This document shows, one piece after another, positions 1-5,766 of a stretch of 7,092 bases of DNA. The notes beneath the pieces were generated by a model that made no database searches, was not told the origin of the DNA, and saw nothing but the letters and a program-made list of their open reading frames with translations. Both the position numbers and the translations under genes were made by a program. Source of the stretch: Hydrogenovibrio sp. UBA654 (GTDB taxonomy: Bacteria; Pseudomonadota; Gammaproteobacteria; Thiomicrospirales; Thiomicrospiraceae); the NCBI GenBank assembly GCA_002299585.1, contig DBOE01000021.1, forward strand, positions 1 through 7,092, given 5' to 3'. The number at the start of each line of letters is the position of its first letter. Position 1 is the stretch's first letter.

Positions 1-423
1 CCAAGAGAACAAGATACCTATGTACACCGTATTGGTCGTACAGGTCGAGCAGGTTTAGAAGGAGTTTCCTTAACTATTTTTACTGAAAAAGAACGCTTTA
101 AACTAGGTTCACTAGGTAAAAAGTTAGACCAGGTGTTTGAATATGAATCCATTGACAGCTTACCAAATAATCGTATAACGCCCAGTAAACCTGAGTTTAT
201 AACCTTATACATATCAGGAGGAAGGAAAGATAAAATACGCAAGGGCGATATATTGGGTGCATTAACTAAAACCGCAAATATAGAAGGGAAGTATATTGGG
301 CAGATTGATATAGCAGATCGTTCAAGCTATGTTGCAGTTAGTGCTGAACAAGCAAGAAATGCGGCCAGTCGTTTAAATCAAAATAAAATAAAAGGTCGCA
401 AATTTAAAGTCGGCTTTTGTTAG
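1..423 (+). CDS. dbpA: ATP-dependent RNA helicase DbpA, C-terminal part (5' end outside window)
   Basis: The frame is open from the first base and encodes the last 140 residues of a DEAD-box RNA helicase. Helicase motif VI is visible at fragment residues 7-18 (YVHRIGRTGRAG), which contributes to ATP and RNA handling. After a short linker comes a DbpA-type C-terminal RNA-binding domain at about residues 70-140. Its marks are the basic GGRKDKIRKGDILGALT stretch near residues 74-90, the IGQIDI strand, and the closing KIKGRKFKV, all matching the layout of E. coli DbpA. In the family this domain directs the helicase to hairpin 92 of 23S rRNA during assembly of the large ribosomal subunit in the cytoplasm. 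The end looks natural and the frame is undamaged. The DUF3010 gene starts 20 bp downstream on the same strand, so the two may share a transcript. A different DEAD-box paralogue is unlikely because of the RNA-binding domain. Confidence 0.93.
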   Translation, partial: PREQDTYVHRIGRTGRAGLEGVSLTIFTEKERFKLGSLGKKLDQVFEYESIDSLPNNRITPSKPEFITLYISGGRKDKIRKGDILGALTKTANIEGKYIGQIDIADRSSYVAVSAEQARNAASRLNQNKIKGRKFKVGFC

Positions 424-443
424 TAGTTTAAGGAGAATTTACA

Positions 444-878
444 ATGTTAGTATGTGGTGTTGAGTTAACAGGTAATGATGCAATAATTTGTTTAGTAAAA
501 ATGGAAGATGAAATTTTCCATTTACCAGATTGTCGAGTAAGACGGATTAGTTGTGAAAATCCTGATATAAAAAATGAACTACAATATTTTCAAAAAACCT
601 TTTTAAAGCTAGTTGAAGATTATAAAGTTGATCGTGTTGTAATTAAAGAGCGCATGAAAAAAGGCAAGTTTTCTGGTGGAGCAAATGGATTTAAACTAGA
701 AGCTGCGTTGCAACTAATGGGTGATGTAAAGGTTACCCTAATGTCTAGTACCAATCAAAAAGCCAGTTTAAAGCATTATTCTTTACCATTTAAGTTTGAA
801 GAAACAGGGTTGAAAAAGTTCCAAGAAACTGCTTTTATGGCTGGCTTTTCGTACCTAGGTGGAAAGTATGAATGGTAA
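444..878 (+). CDS. DUF3010 family protein, function unknown
   Basis: A 144-residue protein starting at ATG, with a good AGGAG ribosome-binding site at 431-435, eight bases upstream. It resembles the DUF3010 family of small gammaproteobacterial proteins of about 140 residues. Recognisable parts are the N-terminal VCGVELTGNDAIICL, the central KERMKKGKFSGGANGFKLEA (about residues 68-87) and the C-terminal TGLKKFQETAF (121-131). The start, with a hydrophobic strand followed by a second strand and later acidic residues, recalls an RNase H-like fold, but I see no proven catalytic set and assign no activity. No signal peptide or membrane segment is present, so it is probably cytoplasmic. It follows dbpA closely and looks intact. 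Its last few residues (GGKYEW) lie directly against a degraded TonB-receptor reading frame, so the extreme C-terminus could have been altered by that junction. Confidence 0.85.
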   Translation: MLVCGVELTGNDAIICLVKMEDEIFHLPDCRVRRISCENPDIKNELQYFQKTFLKLVEDYKVDRVVIKERMKKGKFSGGANGFKLEAALQLMGDVKVTLMSSTNQKASLKHYSLPFKFEETGLKKFQETAFMAGFSYLGGKYEW

Positions 879-2185
879 ATTTCAAATGCTAACTACTTTC
901 AAATTTGTGGAGTTGGTGAGAGAAGTCAGTTTTCTACGCCAATTAATCCTTCGGTTGGAGTGATAGTCGATGAATTTTATTATAGTCGAATGAATGCCGC
1001 GCCAACTATGTTTGATGTACAGCAAGTTGAAGTATTACGAGGTCCACAAGGCACTAAGTTTGGTTCAAGTGCATTGGCAGGGTTCATTAATGTTAAAACT
1101 AACGAAGCAAGCCAAGAAACCGAAGCAAAAATAGAAGCAACGGTTGGTAGTCGTAATACAAAAGCATTAGGGGTTGCGGTTGGTGGCACGCTAATTGAAG
1201 ACGAACTAACCGCTCGTGCCAATTTGAAGTTTTTAGTCAATGACGACTTAAATTTTGACCTAAAAGTATTACACCTTAATATTGATAATGGGTACGATGC
1301 GTTTAATTTTGACAACGATTTTACCACCATTTCAGATGACCCAGGGCATGATAGATTGAAGTCAAACGCGGTTGTTTTAACAGCAAATTACAATTTTAAT
1401 CATGCCGTTAATATGAAAGCCACCATGACAAAAATCGATACTACCAGTGTATATGGTTATGATGAAGATTGGACATTTGAAGCTTATGATGTGCCTAATT
1501 TTGCTTATGTTGCCTTTGATAATTACATACGAAAAAGAAAAAATAATTCATTAGATGTCCGCTTTATGTCTGCAGAACAAGGATGCATTTTTAATGGTTA
1601 TACTGATTGGGTCGCTGGAATACATCATATTTCTCAAAACGAAAGATTAGATAGAAAATATGTATCAATCTATGGTGGTAGCGATGGTTATTATGACTAT
1701 AACACCATCAACTCATCTGTATATGGGTAGCTAGATATTCATTTAACCGAAAAAGCAGTTTTAACAACTGGCTTAAGAGCAGAAAAATTTATGGCTGATT
1801 TTAGTAATTCTGCTAGTTTTTCGGAAAAAACTGATGAGTTGTTATTTGGTGGTAAGCTAGGTTTAAGTTATCAACTTAATCAACAACACCTAAGTTTTGT
1901 TACAGATGGCTTGACTTTAAGTGCCAATATAGAAGGCAAGGACGCATTTTACTTTTCAAACAGCCATGATCAAAAGTCAAAAGCTTATAATCTGTTAAAT
2001 ACTAGTGCAGAGTACTATTTAGACAATTGGAAAATTACTCTTTGGGGTCGTAATCTTACTGATACAAAATATGACACCAGAGGGTTTTATTTTGGTAATG
2101 ATCCTACTGATGGTTGGCTCCAGCTTCTTATACCCAAAAAGGCGAACCAAAAACCATTGGTTTAACTGTTTCGTATGATTATTAA
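879..2185 (+). pseudogene. TonB-dependent outer-membrane receptor, degraded remnant
   Basis: Translation gives unmistakable TonB-dependent receptor sequence. There is a plug-domain stretch (NYFQICGVGERSQF from about 891, then NPSVGVIVDEFYYS and VEVLRGPQGTKFGSSALAG near 1027-1083), barrel strands with IDNGYDAFNFDND (1281-1319) and YGYDEDWTFEAYD, and a closing barrel end YTQKGEPKTIGLTVSYDY before TAA at 2183-2185. Several lesions are present. The signal peptide, TonB box and first part of the plug are absent. An in-frame TAG sits at 1728-1730, with homology continuing straight after it. About 200 barrel residues seem missing near 1905, where SFV joins TDGLTLSANIEGKD. A frameshift near 2110-2120 puts the true C-terminus in another frame. 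A further in-frame loss of roughly 30 residues near 1215 is probable from memory of the family. Such receptors import scarce nutrients using TonB energy. The adjoining YkoF-like and PnuC genes suggest thiamine or a related vitamin. It cannot make a working barrel. Confidence 0.93.
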
Positions 2186-2204
2186 ACACAATTAAAAAAT
2201 AACT

Positions 2205-2211
2205 AGGGGGG
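2205..2211 (+). promoter_or_regulatory. Ribosome-binding site for the YkoF-like gene
   Basis: The run AGGGGGG lies four to eight bases before a TTG codon at 2216. It supports translation from that unusual start instead of the in-frame ATG at 2240, which would cut off the first conserved strand (ASIDIS) of the protein family. Confidence 0.6.
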
Positions 2212-2215
2212 TAGC

Positions 2216-2491
2216 TTGCAAGCATCAATCGATATTAGTATGTATCCGCTAACTGAACAATATTGTCAGCCAATTATTGACTTTATTGATGCGTTAGAAA
2301 AGCAACCAAATGTGCGTATTGCTCGCAATGCGATGAGTACCCTAATTTTTGGTGAATATAAAGTCTTGATGAATGCTTTAACTTCTGAAGTGGAGTTTGT
2401 TTTACAAAATAATCCAAAAACAATTTTCATTATTAAATTAATGGGAACAGATAGGTCAAAATCAAACATAAGAGAGTGTGAAGGTGATTAA
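2216..2491 (+). CDS. YkoF/MTH1187-type thiamine-binding-like protein
   Basis: A 91-residue soluble protein beginning at TTG. The start is chosen because family members open with a strand like M-Q-A-S-I-D-I-S, and a strong purine-rich site precedes it. Features typical of the thiamine-binding-protein/YkoF-like alpha-beta fold are the opening strand followed by YPL, a helix QPIIDFIDALEKQ (about 19-31), the ARNAMSTLIFGEYKVLMNAL segment (36-55) and the closing strand TIFIIKLMG (69-77). Bacillus YkoF binds thiamine and its pyrimidine moiety; single-domain relatives are thought to bind similar ligands, but the exact role of this branch is not settled. It lies 30 bp after the receptor remnant and 11 bp before the PnuC-family gene, fitting one vitamin-uptake operon. 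No frame damage is seen. The TTG start may be a decayed ATG and could lower expression. The hydrophilic last 12 or so residues are not recognised. Confidence 0.75.
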   Translation: MQASIDISMYPLTEQYCQPIIDFIDALEKQPNVRIARNAMSTLIFGEYKVLMNALTSEVEFVLQNNPKTIFIIKLMGTDRSKSNIRECEGD

Positions 2492-2502
2492 GGCCATTCT
2501 TA

Positions 2503-3060
2503 ATGATTGATCCCATATGGCAAGCTATTTTACAACTATCAGGTTGGGGAGCGATTGCTATGTTGTTGGGTCTAGTTTATATTATATTAGCAATAAAAGA
2601 GTCTATTTGGGCTTGGCCTAGTGCTTTTGTAAGTACTTTAATTTATACAATACTATTTTGGGAAGGTCAGCTACCTTTACAAGCTATATTAAATTTTTAT
2701 TATTTAATTATGGCTACCTATGGGTTTTGGTTATGGAAACAGCCAGATCAATCTGCTAGTCAAACTTTCATAACCAATAAGCCTTTTTCTTTTCATCTAA
2801 TTTTTGTTTTCATTGGTGGCATATTAACTTTATTTTTGGGTTGGTTTAATGCAGAAAACAACCTTTCAAAACTGCCTTATTTAGATTCTTTTGTAATGGT
2901 GTTTTCGATGATGAACACCTTTTTAATGGCAAAAAAAATTATTGAAAATTGGTTGTATTGGCAGGCAGAGTTTTATTTAACTATTGTTTTGTTTGTTATT
3001 TTTTTAGTGCTAGTTGTAATAGGCTATAGAAAATGGCATCTAAAATTATTTATATCATGA
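2503..3060 (+). CDS. PnuC-family vitamin transporter (PnuT-like), probable internal deletion
   Basis: A 185-residue membrane protein with six or seven hydrophobic helices. It shows PnuC-family marks: SIWAWPSAFVSTLIYTILFW (34-53), the aromatic helix NFYYLIMATYGFWLW (64-78), and ENWLYW (148-153). PnuC proteins move unphosphorylated vitamins across the inner membrane by facilitated diffusion; PnuC takes nicotinamide riboside and PnuT takes thiamine. The neighbouring YkoF-like gene and TonB receptor remnant favour thiamine here, by inference. After ENWLYW the protein runs directly into QAEFYLTIVLF. In E. coli PnuC, as I recall it, the WLLW motif is followed by about 12 more residues, including a conserved aspartate, before the matching segment. 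This suggests an in-frame deletion around 2953-2961, possibly between repeats encoding LYW, which would shorten a core helix. The start ATG has AAGG at 2490-2493. The frame is otherwise open, so it may be made but impaired. Confidence 0.8.
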   Translation: MIDPIWQAILQLSGWGAIAMLLGLVYIILAIKESIWAWPSAFVSTLIYTILFWEGQLPLQAILNFYYLIMATYGFWLWKQPDQSASQTFITNKPFSFHLIFVFIGGILTLFLGWFNAENNLSKLPYLDSFVMVFSMMNTFLMAKKIIENWLYWQAEFYLTIVLFVIFLVLVVIGYRKWHLKLFIS

Positions 3061-3119
3061 TTCTTTGGCGTGTTCTTTGCTTTATCATTCACCTTACTTA
3101 ATATTAACGGGTTTTATTT

Positions 3120-3611
3120 ATGGGACTACAAGAAAAAGACACAGATATTGGTGATAAATTTTTAGTCACTAAGACTGATTTAGATAGTTATATCACTTAT
3201 GCAAATTCTTATTTTATCGATATTTGCGGTTATAGTGAACAAGAATTAATTGGTAAGTCTCATAATGTTGTTCGACATCCTGACATGCCTAAATCTATTT
3301 TTAAATTCTTATGGAAAGAATTGCAATCTGGCAATGACTTTTGGGGTTATGTTAAAAACAGTGTTAAAAGTGGAGGTCATTATTGGGTTTTGGCTCACAT
3401 TATCCCAAACTTTAATTCTGCAGGTACAAAAATTGGTTATCACTCAAATAGAAGGCTGATTTCTGATAATAAAATACAGCAGATAGATGATTTGTATTCA
3501 AAAATTCGTAATCAAGAAAATCAAGGTGGGATTTCTGCGGGTGAAGATTTTTTGCAAAATTTTTTAACAGAAAAAGGAGTGTCATATAATGAATACATCT
3601 TATCAATCTAA
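3120..3611 (+). CDS. Stand-alone PAS domain protein, Aer/CetB-like flavin sensor
   Basis: A 163-residue soluble protein with a single PAS domain at about residues 15-115. It resembles the sensor of the E. coli aerotaxis receptor Aer: ICGYSEQELIGK (35-46), then NVVRHPDMP (49-57), LWKELQSGNDFWG (64-76), VKN-SVKSGGHYWV (78-90) and the closing GYHSNRR. Arginine 52, histidine 53, aspartate 55 and tryptophan 65 fall where Aer has residues needed for FAD binding. A helical tail follows (about 115-163) ending EKGVSYNEYILSI, which I recall as typical of separate PAS partners and which argues against a broken Aer. No membrane segment is present. Its stop lies 23 bases inside the next gene, a chemoreceptor without its own sensor domain. 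In Campylobacter, CetB (PAS) and CetA (receptor) work together in energy taxis, so this protein probably passes redox state to the neighbour. No strong ribosome-binding site is seen before the ATG. Confidence 0.85.
   Translation: MGLQEKDTDIGDKFLVTKTDLDSYITYANSYFIDICGYSEQELIGKSHNVVRHPDMPKSIFKFLWKELQSGNDFWGYVKNSVKSGGHYWVLAHIIPNFNSAGTKIGYHSNRRLISDNKIQQIDDLYSKIRNQENQGGISAGEDFLQNFLTEKGVSYNEYILSI
3574..3579 (+). promoter_or_regulatory. Ribosome-binding site for the chemoreceptor, inside the PAS gene
   Basis: A consensus AAGGAG sits nine bases before the ATG at 3589 and within the coding end of the PAS gene. It supports this start and suggests translational coupling, since ribosomes finishing the PAS gene terminate just past the next start. 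Confidence 0.75.
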
Positions 3612-5076
3612 AATGGGTAGTAGTTCTTTAGACTATATTCTAATAGCAAATATTATTGCGATAGTGTCCCTGTCTTTCTTCTTGATATATGAGTTTATTT
3701 TTATAGAAATAAATATAGGTATGGCTTTTAGTTTAATTAATTTTGTAATTGCATGGGTTATTTTTATTCAGGTGAAAAAAACTAAAGATTCTATATCAAA
3801 AATATCTAATATTTTAGATAAGTCTGCCAGTGGCGAGCTAGGGAATCGTTTGGTACTCTTTAAAAATAAAGGCGGTTTAAAACTTTTGTCAGAGAGAGTG
3901 AATGTATTTCTTGATCAAATAGAAGCCTTTTTGATAGAAACAAGAAGTCCTATTGCTGCAGCAGCTAATGGTGATTTTGAGCTAAAGATTATAACTAATG
4001 GCTTTAAAGGTGAGTTTTATGGTAATGCAGAGGGGTTGCAGACCCCTTTGTCAGCAATGCAATCAAATTATGAGTTTTCTCAGCACATGGAATTAAATAG
4101 TAATTTAAGTGAAATAAGCAGTGTTACAAAAGGCTTGCAGATTGTTAAAGATGATTTAAAGCATGTGGGTGATAATTCAACCAGTATTCGTGAAACTAGC
4201 CAACAAACAGCAGATGTTGCGGGCAAAAGTGTAAAAGATTTAGCAACTATTATTACTAAAGTGTCTGACTTAAAAGATGATATTGAGAACTCTAATAGTG
4301 TAACTATGGAGCTTGATAAAAAAGCAGAGGAGATTAATTCGGTAATTAATCTAATTAAAGAGATTGCAGAACAAACTAATCTACTTGCTCTAAATGCAGC
4401 AATAGAAGCTGCTAGAGCAGGGGAACATGGTAGAGGTTTTGCTGTGGTTGCTGATGAAGTAAGAACATTAGCGAATAAAACTCAACAAGCAGCTAATGAA
4501 GTTACTTATTCAATTAGTGATTTACAAGTGAAAACTAAAATGACCTCTTCTCAATCTAAGGCTATGGCAGCGACAGCGGAGGAGGTTAATGAATTTGTTG
4601 CTAAATTTAGCGAGGTATTAAAAGAAGTTAAAGCGAATGCTAAATTAACCAATGATTATGCTTTAATTATAGACAGTTCGGTTTTTATTGGACTAACCAA
4701 AATGAACCATATAATTTTTAAAGATGTCGCTTTTTCTAATATATTACATAATAGTCATGTTAAAAATTCTGTTAGTAAGCATACCGAGTGTGATTTTGGG
4801 AAAATGTTTTATGCTCAAAATGATCCGTTAGGGGTGTTTAAAATGAAATCCTTCCCTAATTTAGAAGCGCCACATACTAGCCTACATGAATCAGTGATTA
4901 AGGCTATGAGTTTTATAAAAGGAGATGGGGAACATTCTATTGTTAATAATTTGGTGGCAAATAAACAAACAGTTATTAGTCATTTACAAAATGCAGAAGA
5001 TAGTTCACAGCAATTATTTTCTATATTAAATGATGTTAGGGACGAATTTTTTGAACAGGTTAAAGCATCTGCTTAA
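3589..5076 (+). CDS. Methyl-accepting chemotaxis protein with C-terminal zinc-binding CZB domain
   Basis: A 495-residue chemoreceptor. Two hydrophobic helices (about 14-39 and 43-62) are separated by only a few residues, so there is no periplasmic ligand domain, as in Aer and CetA. A HAMP-like region follows (about 62-115, with SGELGNRL), then a second similar stretch with ANGDFELKI (126-134). The cytoplasmic signalling hairpin has the highly conserved tip EIAEQTNLLALNAAIEAARA and GRGFAVVADEVRTLA (about 258-295), the contact site for CheA and CheW. The C-terminus matches a CZB domain: His374, Cys401 (in ECDFGKMF), His429 and His433 have spacing close to the zinc ligands of E. coli DgcZ. CZB domains sense zinc or hypochlorous acid in known receptors. 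No CheR-docking pentapeptide ends the protein. The 23-bp overlap with the PAS gene suggests the PAS protein provides its input. Architecture recalls Campylobacterota receptors and the composition is AT-rich, so acquisition by transfer is possible. Confidence 0.9.
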   Translation: MNTSYQSKMGSSSLDYILIANIIAIVSLSFFLIYEFIFIEINIGMAFSLINFVIAWVIFIQVKKTKDSISKISNILDKSASGELGNRLVLFKNKGGLKLLSERVNVFLDQIEAFLIETRSPIAAAANGDFELKIITNGFKGEFYGNAEGLQTPLSAMQSNYEFSQHMELNSNLSEISSVTKGLQIVKDDLKHVGDNSTSIRETSQQTADVAGKSVKDLATIITKVSDLKDDIENSNSVTMELDKKAEEINSVINLIKEIAEQTNLLALNAAIEAARAGEHGRGFAVVADEVRTLANKTQQAANEVTYSISDLQVKTKMTSSQSKAMAATAEEVNEFVAKFSEVLKEVKANAKLTNDYALIIDSSVFIGLTKMNHIIFKDVAFSNILHNSHVKNSVSKHTECDFGKMFYAQNDPLGVFKMKSFPNLEAPHTSLHESVIKAMSFIKGDGEHSIVNNLVANKQTVISHLQNAEDSSQQLFSILNDVRDEFFEQVKASA

Positions 5077-5728
5077 TTAAAAATAATAGGTTGTTGTAGC
5101 CATTTCTTATGGTCTTTACATCCTAATATATTCATGTTAGACAGTAGGGTACGATATTTCTCTCGTATCTTAAATATTTTTGGTGGCATAGCTGTTTTTG
5201 AGTACTCTACCAAAAACCAATCTGCTTGTTGATTAGTTAATAAATATTCAAGTATTACAAATTCTAATTCAATCGACCCTGATATTAGAGCATCTAAATC
5301 TACTAGAGCAGTTATTTTTTTGCCGTCAGTTAAAAATTGATCCCATCTTAAATCTGGCATGATTAATTGATGTTGATGGCAGATTGCAATATGTTCTGCT
5401 AATTGCTTAACCATAGTCTTATTGACTATTTTAGGTAATAAGGTTTTACCCTCCATTAAACTTGCAGAGAAAGCGTAAAAATCTAGTTTTGAATTTATTT
5501 TTTTTGTAAAAAATGGGGGGTATTTAAGGGAGATATTTGGGCAAGTAGTTGATAAGTTTTTTCTAATTTCTCAAACTGAGAAAACAACCCCGCATTGAAT
5601 TCACTTGTCATCTTCTGCCAAAAAATAGAGCCATTTAAACAGTCAGTTCGTATTTGTTTAATGACTATGTTTTTTTGTGGAATGATGAAGATATTGTGTG
5701 TTGCATCGTGAAATGTTAAAGGTAAAGC
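5073..5728 (-). pseudogene. Phosphotransferase-fold kinase (APH/thiamine-kinase-like), frameshifted and lacking a start codon
   Basis: Two minus-strand frames join into one protein of about 218 residues. The first (5728 down to 5495) reads PLTFHDATHNIFIIPQKN, IKQIRTDCLNG and FWQKMTSEF and stops at TAA 5497-5495, just after a run of eight A (5505-5498). One more A would give QKKINSKLDFYAFSASLMEGKTL and continue to the stop at 5073. The second frame holds an APH-like catalytic loop, LIMPDLRWDQFL, followed by ALVDLDALISGSIELEF, with the catalytic aspartate and metal-binding DLD. The usual asparagine of the loop is Gln here. Upstream, an in-frame TAG (5731-5729) directly precedes the homologous part and no ATG, GTG or TTG follows until about residue 44, so the start seems lost too. 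The substrate is unknown; thiamine is suggested only by the nearby vitamin genes. It begins 38 bp after gor and overlaps the convergent chemoreceptor gene by 4 bp. A transcript with slippage in the A run could restore the frame but not the start. Confidence 0.78.
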
Positions 5729-5766
5729 CTAAATATTAAAGTTTTCTCTGATAATGTTGTTCGACA

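Noticed and set aside
980..1330. Minus-strand open frame of 116 codons inside the receptor remnant
   Set aside because: It mirrors the conserved plug-coding strand, has no ribosome-binding site and resembles no protein I know; it is a shadow frame.
1728..1730. TAG as a recoded codon (readthrough or an alternative genetic code)
   Set aside because: The same gene has a missing N-terminus, a deletion and a frameshift, so simple nonsense mutation is enough; gor also ends at TAG, where it acts as a normal stop.
879..2215. A thiamine (TPP) riboswitch controlling the uptake cluster
   Set aside because: I looked for the conserved CTGAGA and the second TPP-binding helix sequence before the receptor and before the YkoF-like gene and found none; the receptor leader is deleted.
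3077..3104. A possible sigma-70 promoter (TTGCTT, 16-bp gap, TAATAT) before the PAS gene
   Set aside because: The -35 box matches only half of the consensus and such matches are common in AT-rich DNA, so it is not reported as a feature.
3560..3620. The PAS gene and chemoreceptor gene as one Aer gene split by a frameshift
   Set aside because: The receptor has its own strong AAGGAG and ATG, the PAS protein has a natural-looking end (EKGVSYNEYILSI), and bipartite PAS/receptor pairs are a known arrangement.
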